A DNA stretch of 64,000 nt from BRH-c32 sp041674625 (GTDB taxonomy: Bacteria > Bacteroidota > Ignavibacteria > Ignavibacteriales > Melioribacteraceae), in the NCBI GenBank assembly GCA_041674625.1, contig JBAYVI010000004.1:5057-69056 (forward strand), given 5' to 3'. This document shows positions 14,612-24,672 of the stretch, piece by piece (the first letter of the stretch is position 1; every line of letters starts with the position of its first letter). Below the pieces are notes generated by a model. The model did no database searches, had not been told where the DNA came from, and was given only the letters and a program-made list of their open reading frames with translations. The position numbers were made by a program, and so were the translations under genes.

Positions 14612-15141
14612 GTTATTTATTTTACGTAGACACAAAAAACAATGCTGTTTTACATCCAGAGGTTGTTAAATTATGTCCTTCATTTTTGGCACTTAACGAA
14701 AAAGAGATTTTATATGTTGTTTTGTTTGCTGATTACAATTCGATATATAAACAGTTCCCGGAACACGAGCGAAAAAGGAAGGCAATGTGGCACGCTTTTG
14801 ATGAAAACGAGCATGAGCTTATAGAATCAACTCGAATATTAAATGCGATTCAAGATTATATTTCTTTACAATATAGTCCTAAGATCGAAACAATAAACAA
14901 GTATCAAAAGAAGATTGATGATATGCTTGTGTTGTTGGAAGTAGACAATAATCCATCTAGCATTGAAAGGATAGATAAGGCAATAGGTACTCTTCGAAAA
15001 AGAATTAATGATATGCAGACAGAGGTTTTGTCTGATACTGTTAATGATGGTGTATTAAAGGGAGGTAAGATTAAGTCTTTTTTAGAGAAGGCAATGTCAA
15101 ATAAGAAACATTATTTCGCTATTATAGGCAAAAAAGTATAA
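14608..15141 (+). CDS. Helical protein upstream of terminase (177 aa)
   Basis: Largely helical, with a central coiled coil (ETINKYQKKIDDMLVLLEVD, RIDKAIGTLRKRINDMQTEV). It lies 2 nt before the large terminase, where small terminase subunits often sit. TerS proteins vary too much in sequence for me to recognise one by eye, so the role is a positional guess. Confidence 0.75.
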   Translation: MSYLFYVDTKNNAVLHPEVVKLCPSFLALNEKEILYVVLFADYNSIYKQFPEHERKRKAMWHAFDENEHELIESTRILNAIQDYISLQYSPKIETINKYQKKIDDMLVLLEVDNNPSSIERIDKAIGTLRKRINDMQTEVLSDTVNDGVLKGGKIKSFLEKAMSNKKHYFAIIGKKV

Positions 15142-15143
15142 CC

Positions 15144-17198
15144 ATGGCACAAAGATTTAAATTTTTTACAGGCATGGGTTTTGACCCAAGTAATCCAGAG
15201 CATAGACCTCCATATATAAAGGGAAAAGGATTTTGTCCGAATCCAATAGTGATTTTCGGAATACCAAAATACGCTGATAGTTTATATGATAAAAAAGTTA
15301 TAGGAACGCCTGAATATATTGCGTTTTGGGAAGAGGAATTAAGGCGAATACATAACGGGTATCAAACTGGTGGGTGGTGGATTCCCGGACGTTATTATTA
15401 CTATTTAAACTATTCTGTAATGCAGGACGTTAAGGGTGGAAGTATTAATCCTGACATAGATGATTTACACATGGAACTTGCTTATTTAATCGAGTATTGT
15501 AAGACTTATGGTAAAAATTTAATGATTCCTAAAGCCCGTAGGAAAGGTATATCAGAAGCCACTCATAAGATGGTTATAGATTATGGATGGAGGTTTACTT
15601 ATGACTATAAGGCTGGTATAGCTTCTGGCAAGAAAGATTTTATTGATGACTTTGTAAAGAAATTAAGATATGGGTGGATGTATTTGCCGCCAGAATTTTA
15701 TACTAATCCAGATTTAAACAATGATGATGAAATTATTGCTGGATATAGTGAAAAAAATAATTTAAACTCCTATGTTCAAGCGGGGACGAGAAACATTATA
15801 TATACGAGAACAATCCATACTGACGCTACTGGATTTAAAGGAAATTATTACAGAGATATTATTGTTGAAGAGATTGGTGAAACTGAAAAGTTTTTAGAAT
15901 TTTGGCGCGGAACAAAGTCGGCATTAACTGATGGTATTGGAAATCAGATAGGTTCCGCTTTCTGTTATGGCACAGGTGGGAAAATGGATAAGGGTTCTAA
16001 AGATTTTAAAAAGGCATGGTCAAGAAATGAGAAAGAAAATTTTATTGACACTAATAATTTTATAAGATTTTTAATTCCAGCGCAAAGATTTAATATATAC
16101 GGTGGGGCATCTGAGGCTAAAAGAAGGATTCCCAAAGACTCTAAGTTGTTAAAAGAATATCAGCCTTATCAATTAATCGGCGTTGAAGATATTGAAACAT
16201 CTTTAGCTAATATATTAAAAGAAAGAGCCGACTTAATTACTAAATCAGACAAACAAGATTACTACGAGCATTTACAAAACGAGCCTATAAATGAGCAGGA
16301 AATATTTGCTAAGACTATTGTAAATAATTTTGATTCACAAAAACTTTCCGCTCAACAAGCCATACTTGACGGACAAGTTCATCCAAAATGGACAAAGTAT
16401 AAATTTATTTGGGCAAAAGATAAAAACGGAATGCCTACAATGACTCCTGAGCCGAAAGTTTTAGAGAAGCATGACGATCAAGAAACTTGTGTTTGGATAT
16501 TAGATGAAGGACATCCTGTTAATAATTATATTGGAAGGTATTCCGCTGGGATAGACGGGTACAATGTTGATCAAACTAAGAACTCAAAATCTTTGGGCGG
16601 AATGTGTGTTATTGATAGGGTTACAAAAACACCCGTTGCGGTTATTTGTTGTAGACCGGCTAGAAAAGAAATGTTTTATGAGCTGTGTATTCAGTTATCT
16701 ATTTATTATAAAATGTATGGAAACGTACTTGGTGACATAGGGTCCGACTCTGTAATGAAGCATTTTGAGCTTTTTGGGTGCTATCAGTATTTAGCAGATA
16801 GACCTAAAAAATTTGAGTCATTAACTAGTGAGCAAATGCACGTTAAATGGGTGCGTTTAACTGATTATAGCAAGCCTAAAATGATAGGGTTAATGCAGTC
16901 ACATGTCATAGACCATTGCGATAAAATATGGTTCCCTGAGCTTATTAGCCAAATTTCAACTTATGATGAGGGGGCTAGGGATAGTGATAATGACTTGGCG
17001 GATGCTTATGGGATTGCTCTTATGCAAGACATAAGTTATGATATGACCCCTAAGAATACAGAAGACGATCAAATTCCTGACAGATTTGCACTCCCTAAGT
17101 TTAGTAATGGTCAAATGGTGAGGCAAGCTGACCCTATAAAAAACATTCAGCAAGACTCTAATCTGTTCGGAATGATGTTTGGAAAACAACCTGAATAA
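15144..17198 (+). CDS. terL: Terminase large subunit (684 aa)
   Basis: This is the DNA-packaging motor. The ATPase domain shows a deviant Walker A (IPKARRKGISEA, residues about 128-139) and a Walker B with catalytic glutamate (RDIIVEEIGE, about 237-246). The nuclease domain shows RYSAGIDGYN with D471 and a late DLADAYGIAL with D617 and D620, as in RNase H-fold terminases. The length suits crAss-like TerL. The portal follows, the usual order. Confidence 0.93.
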   Translation: MAQRFKFFTGMGFDPSNPEHRPPYIKGKGFCPNPIVIFGIPKYADSLYDKKVIGTPEYIAFWEEELRRIHNGYQTGGWWIPGRYYYYLNYSVMQDVKGGSINPDIDDLHMELAYLIEYCKTYGKNLMIPKARRKGISEATHKMVIDYGWRFTYDYKAGIASGKKDFIDDFVKKLRYGWMYLPPEFYTNPDLNNDDEIIAGYSEKNNLNSYVQAGTRNIIYTRTIHTDATGFKGNYYRDIIVEEIGETEKFLEFWRGTKSALTDGIGNQIGSAFCYGTGGKMDKGSKDFKKAWSRNEKENFIDTNNFIRFLIPAQRFNIYGGASEAKRRIPKDSKLLKEYQPYQLIGVEDIETSLANILKERADLITKSDKQDYYEHLQNEPINEQEIFAKTIVNNFDSQKLSAQQAILDGQVHPKWTKYKFIWAKDKNGMPTMTPEPKVLEKHDDQETCVWILDEGHPVNNYIGRYSAGIDGYNVDQTKNSKSLGGMCVIDRVTKTPVAVICCRPARKEMFYELCIQLSIYYKMYGNVLGDIGSDSVMKHFELFGCYQYLADRPKKFESLTSEQMHVKWVRLTDYSKPKMIGLMQSHVIDHCDKIWFPELISQISTYDEGARDSDNDLADAYGIALMQDISYDMTPKNTEDDQIPDRFALPKFSNGQMVRQADPIKNIQQDSNLFGMMFGKQPE

Positions 17199-17227
17199 CT
17201 TATTTTAGTTTACTAATTAAATTTAAT

Positions 17228-17235
17228 TATATTTA
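17228..17235 (+). promoter_or_regulatory. Candidate -7 promoter box before portal
   Basis: TATATTTA lies in the 69-nt terminase-portal gap, with a TTTA at 17204 at the right distance for a weak -33. A five-codon frame (ATG 17250, Met-Glu-Phe-Ile-Asn, TAA) ends immediately before the portal ATG. Confidence 0.4.
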
Positions 17236-17267
17236 CCATTGTATAAATCATGGAATTTATCAATTAA

Positions 17268-19505
17268 ATGGCGGTTAGTAATCAATTTCCTCGACAAGAT
17301 ATTCCTGAGTCTAGTAAGACTCTTGACTGGATGAGTCTTCATCTTTCGTATTCCGAGTCTCTTTTAATGAATTATAACAACGCAAGACAGCGAATGACTC
17401 GTCTGTATAACGTTTATAATGGCATTAAAGACCCGTTATCTATTGAATGGCTCACCAAAACATACGGACAAGAAAATAAAGCTAAGTTTATAGCTTATAG
17501 ACTTGGCAGAACCAAGATTGATCTTCTTCAAGGTGAATGGCTAAAACGTCCATTACAATCAACCGTAACAACTATTAATTCCGAAGCTGTAACTGATAAG
17601 ATGGAGCAATTCTATTTCTTAAAAGGAGCAATGATTTCTCGTAATGAAATAGCTGCCGTTAAGGATAAAGCAGGTGTGGATGTAATGGAGGGAATAGAGA
17701 TACCTGAAAATGATGATGTCTTTGGAAAGATGAAGTTCAAAGATAAATGTGAAGATGTGATGCAGCTTATTGTTGACAAAGCAGTGGTGCATTTAGATGT
17801 TAAGAAGAAATTATCTGAAAGTTTCTTGGATTGTGAAATCACTAATCATGCTCACTTTATGATTGAATTAAATCAAAAGGGCGATGTGGAGATTCATAAA
17901 ATAGACCCTAGAGATGCTATTTATGAAGTGATACAGGGAGATGATTATATTGAGCATAGTCCGGTTCGTGGATGTAGAAGGGTAATGCCAGTGCATGAGA
18001 TATTACTTCGTTATGATTTAAGTAAAGAAGATAGAGATAAATTAGAAGCTGCAAGGCAGAGTCCAAATGCTTATATAGGTTCCGGCGGATTAAGCAGGGG
18101 GTATATGGACTATGTTAATGGAGAGTTGCTCTGTGATGTTATTCATATAGAGTGGGATTCTGTTACGCCAATGTACACTAAAGTAGTTCCTAAAACACAA
18201 TCTCAGCTTCTTATTGACCCAAGTCCAGACCCTCTTACTTTTGAGATGGATACAACTAAATACGAAACTAATAAAGAGTATCACGATAAAAACGTTGCTA
18301 AGGGTGAGTATCAAATTGTTACTAAATACATGGAGCAGCGATATGAAGCTACACGTATCGGCGGTATAATTGATATTAACAGGCGCAAAGTCCCTAATAA
18401 AAAGAGAAGTATTGATAATCCATCTGAGATACTTTCTTCCACTTATGTTTCTTACATACATGGAAGGGTTAATGGCACAAGCGTTTCGCTACAACAAATT
18501 ATAGAGAACTTTGATAATCTTTATGATATAGCAATGTATCAAAAGAACAGAGAGCTTGCTAAAGGATTTGGTAAAATATTAACTATTGACAGGTCGGCTA
18601 TTGGACCTAAAGATAGTCTTAAAGATACTTATTATCGTATGGCTAACGATCAAGTGTTAGAATACGATTCGTCTGCTGCCGGTAATTTAGGTGGTAGACA
18701 GCTAGACCCTGCAATGATGTTTAAGCAGTTGGATTTAGGTATAGGAGAAAGCATTGCTTATTATGATACACTTTGTCAAAACATTTCAAATCAAATAAGT
18801 CAAATTACAGGCATTAACGAGAACAGGCAGGGTATAACAGCGGCTAGTTCCACCGCCACTGCCCAACAGTCAGATATAGCTAATTCTCGTACAATTACAG
18901 AGGCATTGTTTTATGGCTATTCAGGGTTTGTAAAAAGAGTGATGAAAGCTATTGTGGATAAGTCTGCAATATCGTATGCTTTTTATAAAACAGAAGAAGG
19001 CGAACAAGTGTTGGGCGCTGAAAGATTTGCATTCTTAAAAGCAACGGTTGATTTAGCTTACAGAGATTATAACATTGAAATCGAAGATGGTAGTCGTTAT
19101 ATGGAGATTGCCGGAAAGATTGAGAAAATGATGGAAGTATCTTTGAATGCTAAAGAGATACGAATGATGGATGCTTTAAATGTATTGCTTGCTGAAACAG
19201 TTGCTCAGAAGAGACAGTTCTTAGTAAGCGCGTGGGAAGATATGTCTGCACGAATGGAAAAACAACAGCAAATGGAGCAGGAATCTATGGCTCAAATGCA
19301 ACAACAACAATTAGAAACCCAGCTACAAATAGCAAAAGAAGATCGTGAAGATCGCCAAGCAGCGGAACAACAAAATATAGTCACTAAAGGTCAAGTTGAA
19401 ATAGAGGTGAATAGAGCAAAAGCCGAAAGTGATTCTGTATTACTTAATCAAAAAATAAATGGAGATATTATTACTAAAACGCAACCACCCGACAACCCAT
19501 TATAA
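17268..19505 (+). CDS. Portal protein (745 aa)
   Basis: The size, position between terminase and capsid, and sequence layout fit a crAss-like portal. There is an N-terminal crown-stem region (RQRMTRLYNVYNGIKDPLSI), a central body, and a segment like other portals (GINENRQGITAASSTATAQQ). The C-terminal 80 residues are Gln-rich and coiled-coil (MEKQQQMEQESMAQMQQQQL). It should form the dodecameric DNA gate at one vertex and dock the ring proteins. Confidence 0.88.
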   Translation: MAVSNQFPRQDIPESSKTLDWMSLHLSYSESLLMNYNNARQRMTRLYNVYNGIKDPLSIEWLTKTYGQENKAKFIAYRLGRTKIDLLQGEWLKRPLQSTVTTINSEAVTDKMEQFYFLKGAMISRNEIAAVKDKAGVDVMEGIEIPENDDVFGKMKFKDKCEDVMQLIVDKAVVHLDVKKKLSESFLDCEITNHAHFMIELNQKGDVEIHKIDPRDAIYEVIQGDDYIEHSPVRGCRRVMPVHEILLRYDLSKEDRDKLEAARQSPNAYIGSGGLSRGYMDYVNGELLCDVIHIEWDSVTPMYTKVVPKTQSQLLIDPSPDPLTFEMDTTKYETNKEYHDKNVAKGEYQIVTKYMEQRYEATRIGGIIDINRRKVPNKKRSIDNPSEILSSTYVSYIHGRVNGTSVSLQQIIENFDNLYDIAMYQKNRELAKGFGKILTIDRSAIGPKDSLKDTYYRMANDQVLEYDSSAAGNLGGRQLDPAMMFKQLDLGIGESIAYYDTLCQNISNQISQITGINENRQGITAASSTATAQQSDIANSRTITEALFYGYSGFVKRVMKAIVDKSAISYAFYKTEEGEQVLGAERFAFLKATVDLAYRDYNIEIEDGSRYMEIAGKIEKMMEVSLNAKEIRMMDALNVLLAETVAQKRQFLVSAWEDMSARMEKQQQMEQESMAQMQQQQLETQLQIAKEDREDRQAAEQQNIVTKGQVEIEVNRAKAESDSVLLNQKINGDIITKTQPPDNPL

Positions 19506-19506
19506 T

Positions 19507-19560
19507 TTCAATATTGTAATGAAATAAAATAATTAATTTTCCTTACAAAGTTGAGATAAA
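19507..19560 (+). promoter_or_regulatory. Paired dyad element D
   Basis: TTCAATATTGTAATGAA (19507-19523) and TTACAAAGTTGAGATAAA (19543-19560) form a pair 37 bp apart just after the portal stop and before a terminator. Confidence 0.6.
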
Positions 19561-19580
19561 AATATGCTTTGTTCCCGATT

Positions 19581-19624
19581 AATCCCTCTATTAAACTTGA
19601 CTGTTTTTAGGGGGATTTTTCTTT
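19581..19624 (+). terminator. Rho-independent terminator after portal
   Basis: A 10-bp stem pairs AATCCCTCTA (19581-19590) with TAGGGGGATT (19608-19617), with one G-U pair, followed by TTTTCTTT. It would separate terminase-portal transcripts from the scaffold-capsid unit. Confidence 0.75.
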
Positions 19625-19668
19625 AGGTTGCGTTTTAGTAGTACTATTTTGATAAAAGTTATCAACAG
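19625..19668 (+). promoter_or_regulatory. GGTTGCGTTTT element before scaffold-capsid unit
   Basis: AGGTTGCGTTTTAG (19625) is followed by CTATTTTGATAAA and TTATCAACA. The same blocks recur at 24565, upstream of another virion gene. A 7-bp inverted repeat (TTGATAA-N3-TTATCAA, 19650-19666) lies inside. A -7-like TAAATTTA is at 19696. I read it as a candidate phage-specific late promoter or activator site. Confidence 0.55.
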
Positions 19669-19727
19669 GGTATTAAAACTCAAATGTTAAATAACTAAAT
19701 TTACCTTATAATTTAATATTATAGACA

Positions 19728-20888
19728 ATGGAAACAAATAATAACGGCGGCCAAGAGCCACAGTCTGGTACTGTAAAACCGATTTGGGAAAAAATAGGAG
19801 GGCAGACAGATTTAGTCGAAATAGTTACCCCTACCCCTTCTGCGGAAGTAAAACAAGATATTCAAACAGAGGACACTACTACTCCCTCTACGGAATCAGA
19901 AACAACTCCTGCAATAGAAGTTAAACCTGATGCTAAGACAGAAGGTGCTGCTACCGAAACTAAACCTGAAACTACCCCTGAGGCTAAAACTGATACAGAA
20001 GTATTGGAATTAACAGCAGAGGATATTAAAGATGCTCCCGCTCAGTATGAAGATGGTACATTTAAAGCCCTTGCTGCCGATTTAGGTTTTGAGGTGCCGG
20101 AAGAATCATTTGAGGTGTTTCACAAAACATTTAAAGAAAACTTTGTACCAAAGGCAGAAGTAGATAAAATTGCTACTGCTAATAAAGAGAAATTCTTTGC
20201 TACTTTAGACCCTAAAATTGCTACTGCATTTGAGCTTATTGAAATGGGCGTTCCACAAGAACTTGCATTAAATCCAACAAAAGCACAGGATGAATATTTA
20301 GCCATGGATTCTCAGAGTTTAGTAAGGGCTGCTTTGGCGGCTCAGCCTAACTGGACAGAAGAAATGGTTGAAACACAAATGGAAGAATTAGCTTTAGAGC
20401 CTTCCAAATTAGAGGTAAAAGCAAACATAGTAAGAGCTAATCTTACTGCTGAAAAGCAACAAATATTACAAGAGCAACAACAAATAGTTCAGAAATATAC
20501 AGAGCAGAAACAACAAGCCGCTTTACAACAAAAGATGGAGGTTGACAAACAATTTAAAGAAGCGCTTGCCAATGAGCAAGCCTTTATGGGAGTCACTTTA
20601 TCTAAAGAATATAAAGAGGCAATCTTATCTAAGTACAATAAAGGTGCTTATAATGAGGTATTGTCACCCGCTCAGGCAAAAGTAAGAGCTATTATTTTGA
20701 TGGAATCGGGGGATAAATTTGCTAAAACCGCACTTTCCAAGGCGAAAGAAGATGGCAAAGCAGAGATCGTTCGTAAACTATCAGATGTGCCACCTAAAAA
20801 TCCAAATGCTGGAGGTAGGCAACAAGTTGTAGCAGCAGATAACCAAGAAGACAAATCACCATTCAAGAATATACCAATTTTTGAATAA
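19728..20888 (+). CDS. Scaffold-like protein (386 aa)
   Basis: The first 85 residues are low-complexity Thr/Pro/Glu-rich (TTTPSTESETTPAIEVKPDA). The rest is acidic and helical, with a Gln-rich coiled coil (EKQQILQEQQQIVQKYTEQK). It lies between portal and capsid genes. Position and composition fit an internal scaffolding protein for procapsid assembly. No protease motif is visible. The sequence itself is not diagnostic. Confidence 0.75.
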   Translation: METNNNGGQEPQSGTVKPIWEKIGGQTDLVEIVTPTPSAEVKQDIQTEDTTTPSTESETTPAIEVKPDAKTEGAATETKPETTPEAKTDTEVLELTAEDIKDAPAQYEDGTFKALAADLGFEVPEESFEVFHKTFKENFVPKAEVDKIATANKEKFFATLDPKIATAFELIEMGVPQELALNPTKAQDEYLAMDSQSLVRAALAAQPNWTEEMVETQMEELALEPSKLEVKANIVRANLTAEKQQILQEQQQIVQKYTEQKQQAALQQKMEVDKQFKEALANEQAFMGVTLSKEYKEAILSKYNKGAYNEVLSPAQAKVRAIILMESGDKFAKTALSKAKEDGKAEIVRKLSDVPPKNPNAGGRQQVVAADNQEDKSPFKNIPIFE

Positions 20889-20938
20889 CTCATTAAGGGA
20901 AGCATGGTTAATTATTTAACTCTTAAAAACTAAAAATT

Positions 20939-22429
20939 ATGGCTATGAATCCCGGTCAAATTAAGATTACAACTGGACAATTCTCATCAGAGTGTGTGTC
21001 TCAGTATGACTTAATCTCCAACCAAGCGGCTTATCCTCAAATTCGCCCAATGATTGACTTTGTTCAAAAAAGACAAATGACAACTCTTTTTACTTCTGGA
21101 GCAGTAACTCCTTATGGTATTAAGTACACTAAACCAACACGTATTCCTAACGTAGAGACAAAAGGAAAAGGAATTGGAGCTGACGCTTATCAATTTCGTA
21201 TTATGGGTCGTCCTGAAAGGGTAGCTACTATCTTAGGACAAGTAGGTTCTTCTGGCTCAGATGGTAAATTCACTTTAAAACTTTTAGATGCTAATGTAGA
21301 TAAAGGGGATAACGTTACATTTTATGGTGGCCGTAAGGTAGCCCGCGTAATGAATGGTCCTCGTCAATCTGCTGGCGGATTCCTGTATGACTTTCAATCA
21401 CCTTCACGTGAGGTTTTTGATTACGCAACTTGGGTAGCTCCTCAATCTGGAACTAAAACCTGTTTCACTTCATGGACAACTTTTGGAGAACAATCACTTC
21501 GTGGTTACGGTTATTCTAAGTTTCCTGATATGTTCATTAATCACATGACTATTCAACGTCAAAGTATCTCTATCACTGGCGATGCTAATACACAGGTATT
21601 ATGGTTGAATTACATGGGTACTGATGGAGTAGAGGGTAAAGGTTGGATGTATCAAGAAGTAGCTCAATTAAAAAATAAAATGTCTGTTCAGAACGAACGC
21701 GCTAAAATATTTGGCGTGTCTTCTATGAAGAACTCTGATGGAACTTTAGCTACCACTTCTAATTTGATTGATTCCGAAACTGGTCGTCCTATTATTCAGG
21801 GTGACGGTATTGAAGAGCAAATTGCCGGTGGTAATGTTATCTACGGAAGTGGAACTAACGGACAGCCTACTATTGATGATTACAAGGATATGATGAAGGC
21901 ACTCCAATTAAAAGGAGATTTAGTGGACGGATATACTTGGTTGTTTGTAATGGGTACTGTTGGTTATTACAATTTCCAAACAGAAGCAGTTGCACATTTA
22001 GGAAATCAAAATGTACAGTTAATGCAAGCTGTTAACAATGATGGTTCTGCTGCTGGTGGTTCTGAAATTAATGCAGGTTACACCTTCACTAAAATCAACT
22101 TCGCTGGCAACACCATTATCGCTTGTTTACACCCATTGTTTGACGATCAGTTAATGGCTGCTGAAATTGGTTCTGATGGTAACTCAATTCTATCAGGTAC
22201 TATTTTCGTATTGCCTTTAGGTTCTGAAGCTAATATGAATATGGAAGTGTTGCATAAAGCAGCTTTCGGTATTGATAGAAGTATGGTGGAAGCTACCTTA
22301 AACGGTATGACTGGCGCTCCTGAAGCTATCATTACTCAGGAAGATGCTAAGACTTACGCAGTGCTTAAACAGGATATGCTTAATATCTATAATTCACAAA
22401 TTTGTGGTATTATCTATCCTTCAACCTAG
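20939..22429 (+). CDS. Major capsid protein (496 aa)
   Basis: The gene is bounded by a scaffold-like gene and a terminator, and the 496-residue length is normal for crAss-like capsid proteins of the HK97 fold. The N-terminal arm (QYDLISNQAAYPQIRPMIDF) leads into glycine- and beta-rich sequence, and the C-terminal domain has strong hydrophobic strands (GYTFTKINFAGNTIIACLHP). The stop is TAG, with an in-frame TAA three codons later, so read-through would add only three residues. Confidence 0.85.
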   Translation: MAMNPGQIKITTGQFSSECVSQYDLISNQAAYPQIRPMIDFVQKRQMTTLFTSGAVTPYGIKYTKPTRIPNVETKGKGIGADAYQFRIMGRPERVATILGQVGSSGSDGKFTLKLLDANVDKGDNVTFYGGRKVARVMNGPRQSAGGFLYDFQSPSREVFDYATWVAPQSGTKTCFTSWTTFGEQSLRGYGYSKFPDMFINHMTIQRQSISITGDANTQVLWLNYMGTDGVEGKGWMYQEVAQLKNKMSVQNERAKIFGVSSMKNSDGTLATTSNLIDSETGRPIIQGDGIEEQIAGGNVIYGSGTNGQPTIDDYKDMMKALQLKGDLVDGYTWLFVMGTVGYYNFQTEAVAHLGNQNVQLMQAVNNDGSAAGGSEINAGYTFTKINFAGNTIIACLHPLFDDQLMAAEIGSDGNSILSGTIFVLPLGSEANMNMEVLHKAAFGIDRSMVEATLNGMTGAPEAIITQEDAKTYAVLKQDMLNIYNSQICGIIYPST

Positions 22430-22436
22430 TTAAATT

Positions 22437-22468
22437 AAGAGGGTGTAAAAAGCCCTCTTTCTTTTTTT
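22437..22468 (+). terminator. Rho-independent terminator after capsid gene
   Basis: AAGAGGG (22437-22443) pairs with CCCTCTT (22453-22459) around the loop TGTAAAAAG, followed by a T-rich tract. The same loop occurs in the next two terminators. Confidence 0.85.
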
Positions 22469-22493
22469 TAATTAATTAATAAATAAACAATAA

Positions 22494-23684
22494 ATGGAAA
22501 CACAAGGTTTTAACCTATCTACGGTAAAAAATTCTGGCGGTAGAACTGCCAAAGAGGGCGTAGAATATATCACGGTTACAGATGGTAATGGAGGTGATAT
22601 AAAGATTATGAATATTGAAAATGAGATGTATGCTCCAAGAGAGGGTATTATTGAGATCATTCCTTTAAAAATAGCAAAGGGAATGGGTAATGCCATACGC
22701 CATCAAAATGAAGTTACATTCAGATGCGTTCGGGATAAAGCCACTGGTTGGCTAATTGGCATTCCAATGCCCGGTTATCGCGGAAAGGATAAGTCTATCG
22801 AATTTGAAAGATTTATTATTCGTGGTGCTGAGTTCTTAGATTTATCTATCCCTAAAGAGCGCTTGAAATGGATTTGTATTAAATACGGACCATTCTTAAA
22901 AGGCTCTCCTAATTTTCAAACACAATCTAAAACTGTATACGAAGCTGTGGATAAAGAAAAACAGGCAACTGAGTTCTTTAAAAATCGTAAGTCTAAACGC
23001 AAAGCAGGTGAAATTGCTGAAAGTTTACACGGTGAAGAGTTATTGGGAATGGCTATGGCTTTAGGTATTGACCCTAAACTATACTCTACCACTCAACTTG
23101 AAATGGAAGTGATTAAATTCGCTGAAAATCCTGAGAAGGTAAATGGTAAAACTGGAGCTGAGAGATTCTTAGATGTTTATAACAGTGATTCTAAAGTTGA
23201 ATTAATCACATTGAAACGTGGTTTATCTACTGGCATCTTAACTGAAAACTTAAACGCTGGAATTAATTTTAATGGACTTACATTAGGTCATAGTGAACAA
23301 GAAGCTGTTGGTTATCTTAAAGCACACCCTTCTACTTTAACTTCTATTGATATTCAGTCTCGTAAAATTCAGGATTCAAGCACTCAGGCTTTTGATACAA
23401 AACCTCCTGTAATTAAAGATGAGAAAGATGCCATTATAGAGCGTCAGAGAAAGGAGATGGAAGAAATGAAGGCTAGATTAGCACAAGTTAATGAAGAGGC
23501 TTTAGAAGCCAAATCTGATGCTATAATTGCTAATGAAGACCCTGAACTTGCAGAGCTTATTTCTGAGGCTAAAAGACTTTTAATTAAATCTCCTCATTTA
23601 ATTGGTCGTAATGATACAATGGATGTAAGGAAACAGAAATTGAAAGAAAAAATAGCTGAGACAAATCGACAAGCAAATAACTAA
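22494..23684 (+). CDS. Hypothetical structural-region protein (396 aa)
   Basis: Flanked by terminators on both sides, so transcribed as its own segment. The N-terminal 110 residues are beta-rich (EYITVTDGNGGDIKIMNIEN), the middle is helical, and a charged coiled coil lies near the C-terminus (IERQRKEMEEMKARLAQVNE). It follows the capsid gene, so it is probably a virion or assembly protein; I cannot assign it further. Confidence 0.75.
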   Translation: METQGFNLSTVKNSGGRTAKEGVEYITVTDGNGGDIKIMNIENEMYAPREGIIEIIPLKIAKGMGNAIRHQNEVTFRCVRDKATGWLIGIPMPGYRGKDKSIEFERFIIRGAEFLDLSIPKERLKWICIKYGPFLKGSPNFQTQSKTVYEAVDKEKQATEFFKNRKSKRKAGEIAESLHGEELLGMAMALGIDPKLYSTTQLEMEVIKFAENPEKVNGKTGAERFLDVYNSDSKVELITLKRGLSTGILTENLNAGINFNGLTLGHSEQEAVGYLKAHPSTLTSIDIQSRKIQDSSTQAFDTKPPVIKDEKDAIIERQRKEMEEMKARLAQVNEEALEAKSDAIIANEDPELAELISEAKRLLIKSPHLIGRNDTMDVRKQKLKEKIAETNRQANN

Positions 23685-23692
23685 ACAAAATT

Positions 23693-23721
23693 AAGCCGAT
23701 GTAAAAAGTCGGCTTTTTTAT
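23693..23721 (+). terminator. Rho-independent terminator
   Basis: AAGCCGA (23693-23699) pairs with TCGGCTT (23709-23715) around TGTAAAAAG, followed by six Ts. Confidence 0.85.
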
Positions 23722-23746
23722 TTATCTTTATTAAAAATTATACCTG

Positions 23747-24565
23747 ATGAATAGTATAGAGATTAAACAGAAAATAGAGTTTTATATAGACCTTACAAGA
23801 AGCGCCCGTTTTACTTTTCAGGAGATAAACATGGCGGTAAATGATTCTATGTTTGAATTTATAAGTCAGGAAATGGGATATGAAGATCAGCGTAACCCAG
23901 AGAATTTTCAATGGGTACAAAGAATAAGAGATAATTTATATCCATTAATTAAAACATCTAATCCAACTATTTCAAATGGTACTGCTGTAACATCTCCTTA
24001 TTATACATCTATTCCTACAAGCCTTACCCTTCCATCTGATTACGATACATTTATTTCTTTACAGTATACTATTTCAAGTATAACGTATTACGCAAGGCCA
24101 ACTTCGTTTAACGAGATAGGTCCACTGTTAGAAGATTCTTTTAAACACCCTGCGAATGACCTTGGTTATTTTAATGAATCGACAAGCTCAATTACACTGT
24201 GGCGCGGAAGTACTGGAACGGTAAGCTCTGCATTGCTTACTTATTTAAAAATACCTAACACTTTCTCTATCGGTCAAGACAATCAGGCTATTAATACCGG
24301 CGGTACACTCACTAATGCAATCACTTATTACGCTTTAGAAACAAGTGTATATGCGGGTGTAACGTATTATATGGGGGCTGTTATTACAGGAACAGGTGCG
24401 GCACTAACATCTGGAAGTGTTATTGCGGTTAGTAATACAGTGGCTTTAGAGCTGCCCGCAAAGGTTCACGAACGCATTTGTAAAATGGCAAGTGAGAAGT
24501 TACTGAAGGTAATTGGTATGTTTGATGCTTCCGCTGCTATCGAATCTGAAGCACAAAAACAGTAA
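23747..24565 (+). CDS. Head-tail connector/ring-like protein (272 aa)
   Basis: The helical start (IKQKIEFYIDLTRSARFTFQ), central beta-rich insert and helical end (LPAKVHERICKMASEKLLKV) match the layout of head-completion adaptors and T7 gp11-like ring proteins. It follows the capsid region, as expected. The assignment is by pattern, not by a catalytic motif. Confidence 0.7.
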   Translation: MNSIEIKQKIEFYIDLTRSARFTFQEINMAVNDSMFEFISQEMGYEDQRNPENFQWVQRIRDNLYPLIKTSNPTISNGTAVTSPYYTSIPTSLTLPSDYDTFISLQYTISSITYYARPTSFNEIGPLLEDSFKHPANDLGYFNESTSSITLWRGSTGTVSSALLTYLKIPNTFSIGQDNQAINTGGTLTNAITYYALETSVYAGVTYYMGAVITGTGAALTSGSVIAVSNTVALELPAKVHERICKMASEKLLKVIGMFDASAAIESEAQKQ

Positions 24566-24608
24566 GGTTGCGTTTTTTATCCTCTATTTTTATAAAGTTT
24601 TCAACAAA
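24565..24608 (+). promoter_or_regulatory. GGTTGCGTTTT element before a 534-aa virion gene
   Basis: AGGTTGCGTTTTTTATCC begins on the last base of the preceding stop codon and is followed by CTATTTTTATAAAG and TTTCAACA, the same ordered blocks as at 19625. A perfect inverted repeat (AGTAATT-GT-AATTACT, 24623-24638) lies downstream. The gap to 24673 has no gene. Confidence 0.55.
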
Positions 24609-24672
24609 TTGATTTGTAATTGAGTAATTGTAATTACTTTTAATCATTATAAACAATTAAAAATTTATCAAA

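Noticed and set aside
17250..17267. Five-codon leader frame before the portal gene
   Set aside because: It directly abuts the portal ATG, but it is too short to separate from chance without conservation data.
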